The notes: a model not told the origin generated them from the letters alone. DNA of 64,000 bases from Euryodendron excelsum (GCA_033060915.1 CM065385.1:11520001-11584000), one strand, 5' to 3'. Counted from the first letter of the stretch, positions 21,288-34,797 are shown. Numbers and translations: made by a program.

Positions 21288-24066
21288 TGTAACGACCCGA
21301 ATTTTCTTATACCGGACCGTTAAATAAGATGAATGGCAAAAATAAACTCCAATTAAAAATCGTGTATCTAAGAACTCAAAACTTAATTTATCTTCCAAAA
21401 GATATCTCCAAAGTAATACAACTTCAACAACTCCAAACTATCATCCTCAAATGAAAACTAACTCATTACAATGTGTCTCTAAAGATCCTACTACAATTAC
21501 CTGAATAATTCGATCAATTTATGATCTCTGAGAAGATAAATCCTAAAATCTTGCTATGCACTCATTTCACTGCAACCTGAAATTAAAATTAAATCAGGAA
21601 GTATACAATAAGACAAACGTACAAAATGCTTAGCTTAGAACAATTAAAAGTGAATTCAATAGTCAGTCACATCAGTTCAAAAGATTAAATGATCGGATTA
21701 ACAAGATGCTAATAAATCAGGACATAATATGTATATCAATTATTCTAATATTTCAATAATTAATCCAAGGTTCCAACACAGCCCAATACCTAGCCCTTCT
21801 CAGTAACATGCCAAACGCCACTCGTGCCACAATATTATAACCAATTCTAATAACTAGTACCCCATGGGATCAATATCCTATAATCAATACCTTGTAAGGT
21901 CACCATTCTATAACAATTTCTAATAACTAGCCAAGTGTGTTTGAACATATACTGATTAATTCCACAGCACATCAACCATAATAAAATTCAACAGTTCCAA
22001 AAATAGCATTATCAATGAGCTCAACAACGAACACAATAAACAAGGATGTGCCGGAATAAACTTAATAGAGTCAAAAAATCATATAACAATGGAATTTAGT
22101 GAGCATAAATATGCAAGAGGAATACAATTCAAGAAATAATAGCAATCTACTCTTTGCAAAGAGATTTGAAGAGTGGCGTATTGTATACAACTAGTTACCT
22201 CAAAAGTGTTCCACTTTTTTTTGCAAAGATCTCCACAGAATCCCATTTACTCTATTCATTCCACAACTTAAGAGTTAATAAAATTGAACGATTTATGAAA
22301 AGACTTCCTAGTGTGGCTCGAGTCTATAATTGAAAATAAATTTCATATTCCTAACCATGTCTAAAACTTATAAAACGCTTCAGAATGACTATTTAGTATG
22401 TTAACAATATAGTCTTAAAATAGTTTCTTGAAACACCAATGTCCACTAACTCCTTAAAACCACCCATTCTAACCCAAGCTTTATAAAATTGGTCATAACT
22501 TTATGATCTTCCAACAATAGATCCATAAACTTGTGGGATATAAAACTAGACACTTTAGAGAGTATTCTTATCAAATTTCGTATCAAATGAACTAATTTAA
22601 CTATTTCTTTTGCATTGTACAAAATAGGCCAGTGCTGCTAGTATGATAATTCGATAGCAGTTGGTTCAATGTTGAGATATTCTTTACCCAAAATAATGAC
22701 GATCAATGGGTCTCAAATTTGGTACACATTCTCATATATATTGTGAGCATATGTAGTAAAAATTTCATAAGGTTTTGAATACTCTAACTTGGTCAAATGT
22801 GGTGTGAAAAAAGAGGTCACAGTACAGGGCATCAGGATCCAGCAATAGCAGTCCAACTGCAAAACTTCACCTAAATTTGAATATCCAAGATTTTTGAGTG
22901 AGACCAAAAAAAAAAAAAATCACCATTATAAATCTAATTTCAAGTGTTCAAAAACTCATCTCCAAAGAACATTTTTAAATAGATTAATTTTTAACAAAAT
23001 CATAGCCCTATAGCTGCCTCTGCTTTAGATTTTCTTTGCAAATTTTAAACAAACATATCTCCTTCATTTCTAAATCAAACCACATGAATTTTATGTTTAA
23101 AGTAAAGCTCTTTTTGAGCTGGATCTAGCCATGTGCTCAGAACTCAATTTTGTGGAGACTAAGTCTCCCGAAAAGGCTCTGAAAGTTTCTGGTACCTAGT
23201 AATTTCACACCAGATTTTACCCAACATTTAACTTAGTTTTCTTTCTCATTTTTCAGTATTTTCTTGCAAAATTTGTGCCTAAAATTAAGCATTTTTTAAG
23301 AGCTTTCCAACCATGGTCTTAGATGCATGATATAGATATGAAAAATAGAGAAATGATTAGATATACCTAAGTGTTGGACCTTGACTTGGCTTCTTTCTCT
23401 CTTACTCTAGAGTCTCCTTCCTTTCTCCCCATCTCTCTCTCTCTTAGCAACACCCTTTCATTGACTACCCCCTGTAGAACCTTCCCCCTTTACTCTTATT
23501 CACCCACCCTCTCTTTATATATATATATAAGCTTTCAACTCATATAAAGCGCCAAATGGCCTTGGCTTTTATAGGCCAAAGTTGCTTGGAGGAATGTTAA
23601 AGGTATTTGATTACCTATACTCACACCCACATGTACCCAATAGTGTATCCAATAGGATGGGGACTACCTATCTTGGTGTCTAAGCTTGGTGTGGATTTAA
23701 TCCCCTACACACACATCCACAAGTGTTTAATGACTCATCCAATGGAAAAGACTAAAAAGTCTTGGTGCCCAAGTTTAGTGTAGATTTTAATCCTATACAC
23801 CCATACCCACTTGTAGTAGAGTGATTCCCCTATTGAAAAGAAGTTGAAGACACATGTCACCCTACAATTTGTGCCCAAACAATTAAGGCTATGATTAATT
23901 TTCAACCAAACAAATAAATATATATATCTTTGAAAAATATAATCTGTATACAAATTTATTTAAATAATACTACCAGTAGAATTACCATGGGACTTAAATT
24001 TAAAAAGATATATTAATAATATGATATTTTTTGGTGAAAATTATAAATTATGTTTTGGGTATTAAA
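21288..24066 (-). mobile_element. Chromovirus-type solo LTR
   Basis: 2,779 bp from TGTAACGACCCG to GGGTATTAAA with exact GGTCA duplications (21283-21287, 24067-24071). Read on the minus strand it starts TTTAATACCC (an eroded TGTAATACCC) and ends CGGGTCGTTACA, the style of Tekay/Del-type Gypsy LTRs and of the element at 28889-39615. A TATATATATA run at about 23515-23530 fits a minus-strand promoter. No coding sequence. Confidence 0.8.
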
Positions 24067-24099
24067 GGTCAATTGTAGTTCAGACTCGGAATCCGATTG

Positions 24100-25400
24100 A
24101 AAATAGACACTTTGAGGTCTTTGAAAAGTTTGTCTTGAAAATGTTTGATTTTAAACTTTGATTGGAGGATTTGAAATTGAACTCAGAGTTGAAATTAACT
24201 TTGATTTGAAAAGCTTGAATTCAACTTTGAAGTCATCTTGACTTGAATTGGAATTTGAAAATCATCTTAATTTAGACTTGAGACTTAAAAAAGAGTTGAG
24301 GCTTCCTAATTTAGTGTTAGGGTTGTACTAAAACTTAAGTATCCTAGGGCTTTGGTAACCTAAGGTTTGAAGCATGCAATTGAATTGGAAAGACTTGATT
24401 TGAACTTGAGAGATTTGATTTTAGAAAGTCTCAAATTACAAAAGTTTTAAATCAGGAAAGTTCTATTTTAGGAAAGTTTCATTTTAGGACAGGTTTGAAT
24501 TAGAAAAATTCCAAATTAGGAAAGTTCTATTTTATGAAAGTTTCATTTTAGGAAAGTTAGGAAAGTTTTATTTTAGGAAGTTTTGATTTTGAAAAGAATT
24601 GAATTAAGAAAGATGTGATTTTGGAAAGTTGAGTTTGAAAAAGGATAGATTTTAAAATTAAAAAAGATTTAAAGTAGGAAAGATTTGAATATTTCAAATT
24701 AGGGAAGATTTAAAAGTTTGAAATTAAGAAAGATTTGATCTCTATTCCCTAAAGTTGAAGATTGAATTTTATTTTAAAAAATAGAATATTTGATTTGGCT
24801 TGAAATTAGAAGGCTTTAGTTTTGGAAAAATCTTGAATTTTAAAATCTATAATTTTGTGTAGGAAAAGGTTTTGGAAAGTCGTGATTTGATGCAAATAGA
24901 AAGTCATGATTTTAAGAGAGGAACTAGGTTTTCCTAATCATAGATTATAGGATTTGACTTAGACTTCAAGGAAGAGAGCTTTTGGAAAGTAGACACTTAA
25001 AAAAGCTTTTTAGGAAGTGGATTTGCAAACCAATTTTGGAGAGGTTTGAATATGGATTTTTGCAAGTCTCGTGAATATCTCACTTTTCTAAGACAATTCC
25101 AACCATGAAAAGATTAGAACATTCTAGGGTTATGATTTTCAAAACAATTAGGGTTTGAAAACAAGATTTGGACCTTGATAATCCCATTGAATGTAACACT
25201 TTCCTAAAACGATCCTAACAATGGAGTAGCTAGAATCACTGTGGAACTGTGATTTATTGAAAAACAATTTACGGTTTGAACCCAAACTTTGGACTTTGAT
25301 GGTCACATTGAATATATCACTTTCCTAAAAAGACCCTAACCATGAAATGGCTAGAATCATATTAGGATTATGGTTTTGAAAACAAGTTTAAAAATGAGAT
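24100..25400 (-). repeat. U5 degenerate array of LTR A
   Basis: Purine-rich plus strand with AGGAAAGTTTTATTTT-type units, most regular at 24420-24740. Confidence 0.6.
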
Positions 25401-26045
25401 TTTTTAATGCAAGTTTTGAAAGAGGACTTTGATGTAAGATTAAAAAAAAACTTTGAATGCAATATTGAATGCAATGCATGAACATGGCAACAATAGAATG
25501 CAAGAGGATCATGAATATACAAGGTTAGGTTTCACTACATAATCAAGGGGGTTGGGCCCACATCGTCCTAGGTTGAACTTGAAAAAAAGCCCCCAGTACT
25601 GTGACCCTCAACAAGTCTTCCTAGGCATGAACTGGGAAGTTCCTTATTTTAAGCATGCAATAAAGGGGGGATAGAATATGGAGATTAAAATAAAAGAAAA
25701 CCCAAGTGGGTTAGAAGAGAAGAGAGAGAGAGGGGAATTGCATAAAGAAATCGAAAACCTACCTTATCTCATTTTACTTTGATTGCTTTGTTTGCTTCAC
25801 CTTGAAAGCTTTGAATACACTGCCCTTGATCTTTAATGGATACTTGGAGGCTTGAATTTGAGTGTAGAGAGTGTATAAATGCTAGGGTTTGTGTTTATGG
25901 AATGTAGGGAGACTAGGGTTTGAAGGAGGCTTGAGAGAACTAGGGTTTCAAAGACTGTTTTTAGTGAGGTAGTGTTTTTGGATTGAGTTTTCAAATCCTT
26001 TTTATGTAAGAAGAGGTCTGTATTTACAGGTAATTGGAGTAGAAT

Positions 26046-26145
26046 CTGGCACCTGTTGTAGTGGCGCTAGTTGATTTTTAAGCACAGCGCCACTCCTAGT
26101 GGCGCCATGCCATTTTTGGCTTAGCGTCACTACTAGTGGTGCCAG
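26046..26145 (-). promoter_or_regulatory. U3 palindromes of LTR A (decayed)
   Basis: CTGGCACC-GTAGTGGCGC, AGCGCCACT-CCT-AGTGGCGCC and GCGTCACTACTAGTGGTGCC. CpG losses break several arms. Confidence 0.6.
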
Positions 26146-27692
26146 TCCCTTAGGGAAACTTTGGAGGCGGCAAGGAATAGATATTTTGTCCCTTGGGATA
26201 TCAGGTAGAAGATTTGGGTGCCTGTCCAAGTGACTATCATGCAATTTTTAGCCTAGCTTCACTACGAGTGACTCCAAAAAGTCTGATAATGATTTGGAAG
26301 GTCAGGGATGGACCAGAACCTCCAAAAGTGTGTCCCGGAGGTAGCTGGTTCGATAACTAGAGCCGGTGTGCTTGAAAAGGGTAACCGGTCCTCTAGGGGC
26401 AAAATAGTCATTTGAAAAATAAAACACCAAAACTGGTTCAGAATCGATCAAGATAGGATTCAAAGGTTAGAAATACTATCAAGAGTGCTTTGAAGGATTT
26501 TCAGGTTGACACCCAGAGCAGTATGGTTGGAAGAGCAACCGGCCCGCCAAGGGCAAAATGGTCATTTCACACTAAGTTTGCGAGAATGGACTCAGAACTG
26601 TCTGAAAAGGTGTTAGAGGTTTGGCAATACTGTTAGAAGCATCCCTAGAAGGTAATTGGTTTTATACCCACAGTGGGTGTGGTTCTCGAAGGCAATCAGA
26701 TGCTCAGCGACAAAATGATTATTTTGATCGGATGGTTTCTGAATTGATTCGAAACCAATTGGAAGGTACTTTAACATGCCGGATTATCTTTGAGACAATC
26801 TTATAAAGGTGGACTTACCATTTTGAGGAGTTAGGTACTTTCTTAAGAGGCATGCCGATAGAGCCCAATGGGCAGTTTAGTCATTTTTCACCGAAGTAGC
26901 CTAGCAGGTACTGGTATTAACCTAGGCTTTGAGTGTTTCCATTACTGTTACGGTGTGTGACGAGTTCGTTTCCAAAAGTATCCCATCCTTCAGTAAATGT
27001 GTCACGACCAAGTGGCGTGTTTAGTCCCGTGACATAGGGGGTTTGTTGGCAATTTCCAATGTCGACCTATTTGTGAGTGTTTCCACCACTTTGACAGTTG
27101 TGATGTTTATGAGTGTTTTCATCACTGTAACGGTGCGCATTTAGTCTAGAGACTGCCTGATCTTAGGAAGCTGCTAAATAGTTAGTCTTGAGACCTTAGG
27201 TACTTTCTTGATCAACGTGCCAGATAATGGGCATTCTACGTTAGTGGACTAGCAGGAGCTAAAAGTGAATCGCTCTACCGTCTGAGGGACTTCGGTTCCA
27301 TCCTGGTCAACAGGTTTGAAATGACTTACCGTTAAGAGGATTTTTCTTGGTAAATGTGCCATGTAGGATGGATTTACCATTAGAGGGATCAACTTTCTTG
27401 AAAGATAGGCCGGATTGAGTTTGATTGACTTGGACTAGAATTGGAATTGGAATTGAGGTTGAAATAGGGACTTACCGTATTTAAGAAGACGTGCCAACTG
27501 GAATTGGACTGAATATTGCTTTAAGTGCATTTTGGTCATTTTGCTTCTATTGGGCCTAGCAAGCTCGTGAAGCGATTGATTGACTAGATTGAGTCTGGAA
27601 AGCTGGTCTGGGCTTGAATGTGTCTGTGTCGGTTTGAATGTGTGTCTAGTTGGGCCGGAGTTTGTCGAGTGGGCAAAAATGGGGTGCTTACA

Positions 27693-28883
27693 AAACTTTG
27701 ATTGGAAGATTCAAAATTAAACATTGAGTTAAAATTGACTTTGATTTGAAATCAAACTTGGAGTTGACTTTGTAATAAACTTGGATTTGAAATTGAACCT
27801 TGAAATGGTACTCAAATTTGTCTTGGAATGTTTAAATTGAACTTCAAAATCATTTTGACTTGAATTGGGATTTGGAAACTATCTTGATGTAGACTTGAGA
27901 CTAACAAAAGAGTTGAAATTCCCTAACTTAGGGTTAGGGTTAGGGTTAAACTAGGGCTTAGGTATCGTAGGACTTAGGTAACCTAAACTTGAAACATGCA
28001 TTTGAAAAGTTTAAGTTTAGAAAGCTTCACTTTAGAAAGGTTCAAATTAGGAACGTTCTATTTTAGGAAAGTTTTATTTTAGAAAGATTGGAAAAGATTT
28101 GATTTAAAAATTTTGTAATGTTAGAATTTGGGGAGTTTGAACTTAGGAAAGCTTTGAATTAGAAAAGTTCTAGTTTAGGAAAGTTCCCATTTTAAGAAAG
28201 ATTTGGTGGAAGAAAAATTAAATTTGGAAAGTTAAGTTTGAAAAGGTTTGACCTAGGTTTAAGGTAACTTGGGGATTTAAGCAATCCTAAGACCTATAAT
28301 TTATGCAATGCACTTGAATTTGACAGATTGGATTTCAATTAAAAAAGAAAAGTTTTATTTTTGGAAATCTATCATTTTGTATGAGTTTTGAATTAAGAAA
28401 TCTATATTTTTATGTGAAACTCTACTTTGGAAAGTTATGGTTTCCTAGACATGGACTTTAGGATTTTGACTTGGTTTCCAAGATAAAGAGTTTTTCGAAA
28501 GTAAATATTTGAAAAGAACTTTTAGAAAGTGGATTTGCAAAACTATATTAGGAAGGTTTGAGTATAGAATTTTTTAAGTCTCTTAAATATCTCACTTTCC
28601 CAAAATGATTCTATTCATAAGAAGACTATAACCATTCTAGGGTTGTGATTTTGAAAATAACTAGGGTTTTAAGCCTCAATATAAACCTGAATGGTTTCAT
28701 TGAATGTAATACTTTCCTAAAACAACCATCACCATAACATGGTTAGAATCATCTAATGGTTGTGATTTTAAAAAACAAAATGAAAATGATTTTTTCAAAT
28801 GCATGCTTTAAAGAAAGCTTTTGAACGCAATATTGAATGCAATGTATGAACATAATAACCACAATGCAATAGAGACGTGAACA
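27693..28883 (-). mobile_element. Ogre-like LTR B, fragment 1
   Basis: U5-type purine-rich sequence similar to 24140-25500 of LTR A. It starts where LTR A ends and stops at the TACAA target of the chromovirus. It contains a short AGGGTTAGGGTTAGGGTTA run at about 27938-27956. Confidence 0.7.
27938..27956 (+). repeat. Short telomere-like run
   Basis: Three consecutive TTAGGG-type units within the LTR B U5 tract. Too short and wrongly placed to be a telomere; probably chance within an AGGGTT-rich sequence. Confidence 0.4.
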
Positions 28884-28888
28884 TACAA

Positions 28889-30912
28889 TGTCACGACCCG
28901 ACTTCGCCCTCACAAGGCCATGACAGTGAAGGGTTTAAGGTTGGGTTTATGGGTTGACGATGGGGCTTATAATTCTTAACACAACAACATGAATATGAAC
29001 ATGGCATAGATAGTCCAGAAATATTACATCAAGGTCGTAAAACCAGCACAAGTCTCATAACATTACAGTCCAGGAAAAACTAATTCAAGAGTTTAAAAGA
29101 AATAAGGTAACAAGGGACTTAATCTCGCATGCTCATTCCCTTGGAAATCAGTTCGGTGCCTCTATTCTTGAAATGTCCCATAAGATAGAAACGAGCGGCA
29201 AAGCTCAGTAGGAGATCTAAGATTTCTATAAGGTGCAGGACAAAAGATAATGCAGTAAAAGAATGTCATGGCATGCATATGACCCTTGTAATTTCTTTTT
29301 CTTTCCATTAATATCTGGATCCTTGTAGGTATGTCCTGTCAGGGCCAATTCAAGCCAATGGGATCCACCCAGGATTCATCCTCCATCATCAAGTCCAGTA
29401 GGGCCCATCCATGATCATCGAGTCCAATATCAAGCCAGTAATACTGACCCATGATAGCCCCAAGTATCAAGCCAGTCTGGTACACCCATGATATACATCT
29501 TAGGGCCTTTTCTTTCTGGTTATACCACTCTTATGCCTCCTCAATGATGTAGTCATACAACAAGAATGCTATGTTTTAAAGTAAAGGAGTAAAAGACATT
29601 TAGGACAGAAATATAATTGGACAGTAAACCTAAAGCATGTTAATATACACATTATTAAATAGAGAAAAGACGTAAGCATGAATCTTAAGCAAATGCATAG
29701 ATTCCTACCCTTAGGGTTTGTTTGGATCAAGATTATTCTTAACTCGGTATTTTTGTAAAAGAAAAGAATATACTGCCTTAGTCGTTTAGTCATCTCATTA
29801 CAACATGGTTAGGTGGGGAGAGGTAAGTTAAATCAGTGAGTACTTAAGTGCAATGAGGTGGAAGGTTCGGGCTCCCCTTTTGGGGTGATAAACGTTGCCG
29901 AGCTAGGAACAAAATTGCTTGTGACTCAAGGTAGAGAGATTCTGAAAACTTTTATTTCGAGGGGCTATTAAGGCCACTCTCCCATTTTTGGGTTCCCTGA
30001 ATATTTAAGGGTGTCCCAGTAACTTTCCAAAATTTTTCTACTCATAATTTATTTTCTATGAATTTTTATCCTTTTAATCGTAAATAAACCATGAAAATTC
30101 ACAGAAATCTCAGATTGCCCTCGAGTTTTTAGGGTAGCCTCTTGGAGTAATTTAATGGCTTCCATAAAAATTTCAGGGTCAACGGACGTCACATGCACCT
30201 TCATGCGCAACCAGTCATGCGTGGGGGTGGAAGGCTTGCCCTTCTTCTTCCTCCCGCGAGACTGGCCGTGTTTCCAGTCCATTTTCTGGCAATTCCCAGC
30301 CTCTCCTGGCCATGCATGCATGACCCAAAGATTGGCAAGGACCTGGGTCACCCATCCATGGTCGGGGCTTGGCCAGAGATGGTTGGAGATGGCCGTGCAT
30401 GGACAAAAACGCCGGCTGCATGGCAGAACCCTAGGGGTACCGACTTGCAACCGCATTTTTGGCTGGCTTCTGGCGATAATTAGGCCACAGTCCCTTCACG
30501 ACATTTGTTCCTTGCCCAAAGACGGTTCATCCCCAAGTGGTCCAGTCGGCAAAGCTTGCCGGTGGCTAGAGATTCGGTTCTCCGAACATTTTCTGGCAGG
30601 TTTGGCTTTGTAGAGGATCTCGGTGCATGCACAGAGGTCGTGAACCTCTCTAGGAAACCTAGAAGGGGTCCCCATGAAGTCCCAAGCCCCTGTGATAGCC
30701 CTTATCTCTTGGTTTTTCCAGAGTGAGGTGGTTTGTGTTTTTCACATTTATTTTTTCCCTCTCAGCTCACGGTTCACACGGTGAGGTTGTAGGATGATTT
30801 GTGCTGGGTTTGGGAGGTGTATAGGGTGGTGAAGATGGGTTCCTCACCTGGCTTTCGAATGCCACAACCTCAGCTCGTTTCTTCCCCGCCTTTTCTTTCT
30901 TCCTACTCTCTC

Positions 30913-30947
<35 letters not shown>

Positions 30948-32064
30948 AACTCTTCTTCTCAGCTTTCTCTCACACAACCCGAATGAGGGGAGGGATGTGT
31001 GTAATTTATAGGGGTTATGGATGGGAGTACAAGGGTGAACGAACCCTCTCTCTCTCTACAATTCTATTCTCTCCTCGTCTTTGTCTTTCTTATTCCCTCA
31101 GCGTCTCTCTTTCTCTCACTCACTCTCTCTCTAAAACTATGCACTCCCAACGTCCCTCTCTCTCTCTCTCACTTGTTCTGAGTCTTCATAGGTTGCTAAG
31201 GGCGGTTCAACATGGGTTAAATGGTTTTGTGATACGTGTGTGCGGGAGTGTTATTTAGGGTCTCAATCTTTAGCCGTAAGAGGGACAACTGTAATGGGCG
31301 TGTATCAATAGGGTCCTGTTACTGTGATAGGGTGTGAGTGTGTTTATAACCTATGCCATAGTTGTATCATAACACATACTAGAATGGAAACTGTATTACA
31401 TAAGCATATATGGGTGGGATTTCAGCTAGGCAATGCATGCATGCATGCTTATATATACTCGTATATATGTGTTATACATGGCATTAAATAAGGTGCTAGC
31501 CATGCAAGTTGGTGCAGTGGGGGCAATCTCGTAAAATGTAAAGGAGTTCTTAGTTTAAAACGGCTAAGTTCAAGGCCCCAATTTTCCGTTGAATGCATGA
31601 TCCAATATCATAAGTAGAAAGCTCTCAAAAAATTAATCAGTTTAGGCTCCAATTTCGTACAATTTCAACACTAGGTGAGCGAGAAAGCTCGAATCGAAGT
31701 TACGAGAGATTCGGGCTCGAATTTCCAGATGCAGCTGCTTGCGGGGGCTTTTCGGGGAATTGACACTCTCCAGAATGGAGTTCTGAGATTACCAAGGTGT
31801 CAAGCTCAAAAAGGCGATAATTTTAGACATCTAATTCATCCAAATCTGACGAAAAATGAGAGAGAAAGCTCCTCTTAAAGTTAGAGTGCCATTTTGGTGC
31901 GAATTGCCCGGTGACGAGCTTTGAACCTTTTTCGGGGAATCGAGTTTCGACATATGTATAGGGTTGGGCTCGAAAAGGCCTCGTTTTTTACTTGTGGCCC
32001 TATGGTCATGTCTCATTCTGTCCCGTTAGGGGTAATGCAGTCAAAGAAAATTCCGGGTATTACA
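28889..32064 (-). mobile_element. Chromovirus 3' LTR (3,176 bp)
   Basis: Runs from TGTCACGACCCG to GGGTATTACA on the plus strand. Contains a CT-rich microsatellite zone (30918-31170) and, on the element strand, a TATATATAA motif near 31446-31456. It retains about 1.1 kb that the 5' LTR lacks. Confidence 0.9.
30918..31170 (+). repeat. CT dinucleotide microsatellite zone
   Basis: A (TC)n run at 30918-30945 and interrupted CTCTCT runs near 31047-31058, 31105-31132 and 31154-31170. Present only in the 3' LTR. Reading frames rich in S, L or RE here are by-products. Confidence 0.8.
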
Positions 32065-32080
32065 GCCTTACCTCCTTTAG
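32065..32080 (-). other. Chromovirus polypurine tract
   Basis: On the minus strand, CTAAAGGAGGTAAGGC lies directly before the LTR start TGTAATACCC. Confidence 0.7.
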
Positions 32081-32098
32081 GAATTTTCGTCCTCGAAA

Positions 32099-32578
32099 TT
32101 AGCCTGGAATAGGTGTGGGTACTTTAATCTCATATTTGCTTCTACTTCCCACGTTGCTTCCTCCTCCCCGTGATGCTACCATATTACCATGACCAAGGGA
32201 ATCTCCTTGTTTCTTAATACTTACCTGGCAATCCACTATCTTACTGGGTCCCTTGTCATAGGAATGGTCAGGTTGTACTGTCACGGTTTCCCATTCAATT
32301 ATGTGATTAGGGTTGGGGTGATATTGTCTTAACATCGACACATGGAATACATTATGTATTCGTTCTAATTCGGGAGGTAATTCCTGTCGGTACACCACTT
32401 GTCCAATTCTTTCTAAGATGCGGAAAGGTCCGATGTATCGGGGTGCCAGCTTCCCTTTCTTTCCAAAACACATCACCCTTTTGTGGGGCTTAACCTTTAA
32501 AAATACTTGGTCATCCACTTGGAATGCCAAGGGCCGTCTACACTGGTCTACATAGCTCTTTTGCCGGCTTTGGGCCAT
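32099..32578 (-). pseudogene. Integrase C-terminal part and chromodomain relic
   Basis: The frame holds LAPRYIGPFRILERIG (the GPY/F module of chromoviral integrase) and LERIHNVFHVSMLRQYHP, both typical of the C-terminal integrase. The remainder of the frame is not meaningful. A neighbouring frame shows HHGEEEATWEVE and MRLKYPHLF, which are chromodomain signatures, so a frameshift and at least one stop separate integrase from chromodomain. The chromodomain normally targets integration to modified chromatin. The module places the element among chromoviruses. Confidence 0.82.
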
Positions 32579-33084
32579 CTTAAGCCGTTCTTGTATGAGC
32601 TTAATCTTTTTCGTGGTTTCCTGAATGATCTCAGGTCCGAATAAAAATCCGTTGCCAGTCTCTAACCAACAATTAGGTGCTCGGCAGGGTCACCCATACA
32701 ATACTTCGTAAGGGGCCATTTCTATACTTGCTTGCTAGTTATTGTTATAGGCGAACTCGGCTAAGGGCATATGGTCATTCCAAGTTCATTGAAAATCTAA
32801 TACACAAGGGCGAAGCATATCCCTAGAATTTGGATAACTCGTTTGGATTGGCCATTCGTCTATGGGTGGTAATCGGTACTCATGCATACCTAGGTTCCTA
32901 ACGCATTTTGTAGACTTTACCAGAATCGCGATGCAAACCTTGGATCGCGATCCGACACGATGGTCTTAGGCATTCCATGCAATCGTAATACTTCCTTCAG
33001 ATACAGCCGACTCAGGGTACTAAGATTATCAGTAGACTTGATGGGTCAGAAGTGTGCGGTTTTTATCAGACGATCTATGATTAT

Positions 33085-33867
33085 CTAAATAGTGTCACAC
33101 CCTTGTCTGTTTCTCGGTAGTCCGGTAACAAAATCCATGGTGATATGTTCCCACTTCCATTCGGCTATAGGCAAGGGTTGTAGTAATCCACCTGGTCGTT
33201 GGTGTTCTGCCTTTACTTGTTGACAGGTGAGACAATGCGCTACAAACTTTGCAATGTCCTTCTTCATTCCTTTCCAATAATACTGTCTTTTAAGATCTTG
33301 GTACATCTTGGTGTTTCCGGGATGTATTGTAAACTTAGAAGGATGTGCTTCAGATAGAACGTTTCGTTTCAACTCCTCCTTATCTACCACCAAGTACCTA
33401 CCCTTGTATTGGAGCTCACCTTTGGTGTTAATGACCCATCCCCGTTCCATTATTCCCTGCTCCATTTTCTCTTTTATCTCTTGCACTTCTGCATTTCCCT
33501 GTTGGGCCTGCCGAACTTCTTCTAGGGTTTGAGATTGTATTTGAAGACCAGATAGTACTCCTCCCCTCTCTTCCAGTCCTTTATAGGATTCTAACAATTG
33601 CACTGCTTTCCATTTCTTTAATAAAATGCTACTCATAAGCCCTTGATTCTTCCTACTTAAGGCATGTGCCACGACATTTGCTTTATCGTGGTGGCATTGT
33701 AAGTTGATGTCGTAGTCTTCCATGTATTCTACCCACCTTCTTTGTCTTAGGTTCAAGTCCTTCTGGGTAGTGATGTATTTAAGACTCTTGTGGTCCGTGA
33801 ATAGCTCAAACTTTTCTCTATACAAATAACATCTCCAAATCTTAAGGGCAAATATCACCGCGGCCAT
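33085..33867 (-). pseudogene. RNase H, integrase zinc finger and start of core
   Basis: Residues 1-75 are RNase H ([26 protein letters not shown]). The usual ADALSR near the domain end reads AHALSR, so a conserved Asp is His. Around residue 175 is an HHCC zinc finger ([10 protein letters not shown]...CLTCQQVK), followed by the core opening [12 protein letters not shown]. The frame stops with TAG at 33085-33087 where a Trp is usual; further in-frame stops follow near 33045 and 32920, and core residues can still be read beyond them. Part of one decayed pol with the entries at 34159 and 32099. Confidence 0.85.
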
Positions 33868-34158
33868 CTCTAGGTTGTGAGTTGGGTAATTTTACTCATG
33901 TTTATTAAGTTGTTGCGACCCATAAGCAACCACTTTTCCTTCTTACATCAAAACACACCTTAACCGTCGATGAGAGGCGTCAGTGTAGACTATATAGGGC
34001 TTTCCACTTACAGGACAGGTGAGAATGGGTGCGGTAGTGAGTTTTTCCTTCAACAATTGGAATGCTTTCTCACACTTGTTTGTCCAGACATACTTCACTT
34101 CCTTCCTGGTTAACTGGGTTAGGGGGCCTGCTATTTTAGATAACCCTTCTACAAATCT

Positions 34159-34785
34159 TCAGTAATACCCAGCTAAGCCTAGGAAACTTCGAACTTCAGT
34201 TACAGTAGAGGGCCTTCTCCAATCCATTACTGCTTCTATCTTGGCAGGATCTACTAGTATCCCTACTTTTGACACCACGTGCCCTAAGAACTTTATTTCC
34301 TTCATCCAAAAGTCGCATTTACTCTTCTTAGCGTGAAGTTGGTGTTTTCTCAAGATCTGGAGGGTGATTCTTAGGTGTTCCCTATGCGTTTCCTTATCAG
34401 ATGAGTAGATAAGGATATCATCTATGAAGACAATCAAAAAATGGTCTAGTTGAGCTCGAAACACTCTATTCATCATATCCATGAAGGCAGCAGGTGCATT
34501 AGTCAGTCTAAAGGGCATCACTACAAATTCAAAATGACCGTAGCGGGTCGTAAAGGCTGTTTTGGGTATATTAGCTTCTCTCACTTTCAATTGATGATAC
34601 CCCGATCTCAAGTCTATTTTAGGAAAATATATTGCCCCTTTGAGCTGGTCAAATAGATCATCAATCCTCGGGAGTGGATACTTATTCTTAATGGTAACCT
34701 TGTTTAATTGTCGATAATCTACACATAACTTGAGGGTTCCATCTTTCTTTTTCACAAACAACACTGGCGCTCCCCAGGTCGACAT
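34159..34785 (-). pseudogene. Reverse transcriptase domain
   Basis: A nearly full Ty3/Gypsy [37 protein letters not shown], the catalytic [10 protein letters not shown], and LGHVVSK. The usual VMPFGLTNAP reads [10 protein letters not shown] (Gly to Arg). The frame ends with TGA at 34159-34161 after GLAGYY, where Arg (CGA) is expected, a C-to-T change at a CpG. Upstream it is cut from the protease by a TAA at 34798-34800. It copies element RNA into DNA in live relatives; this copy cannot yield intact Pol. Confidence 0.88.
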
Positions 34786-34797
34786 ACTAGGGCGAAT

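Larger units (their letters stand above)
24067..27692 (-). mobile_element. Ogre-like LTR A, right part
   Basis: Continues from 21287 after the solo LTR: U5 tract, donor-like AAG|GTAGGT (GT 25761-25762), eroded TATA (TGTAAATA sense, 26021-26028), decayed palindromes and a U3 of about 1.7 kb ending GGGGTGCTTACA at 27692. It abuts U5-like sequence of another minus-strand LTR, so it is nested in LTR B. Confidence 0.82.

Noticed and set aside
27938..27956. Interstitial telomere
   Set aside because: Only three TTAGGG-type units, inside an LTR U5; too short to mean a fusion or telomere seed.
30049..31258. Several ORFs of 60-152 aa on both strands
   Set aside because: They overlap each other within the chromovirus 3' LTR and its CT microsatellites; no domain.
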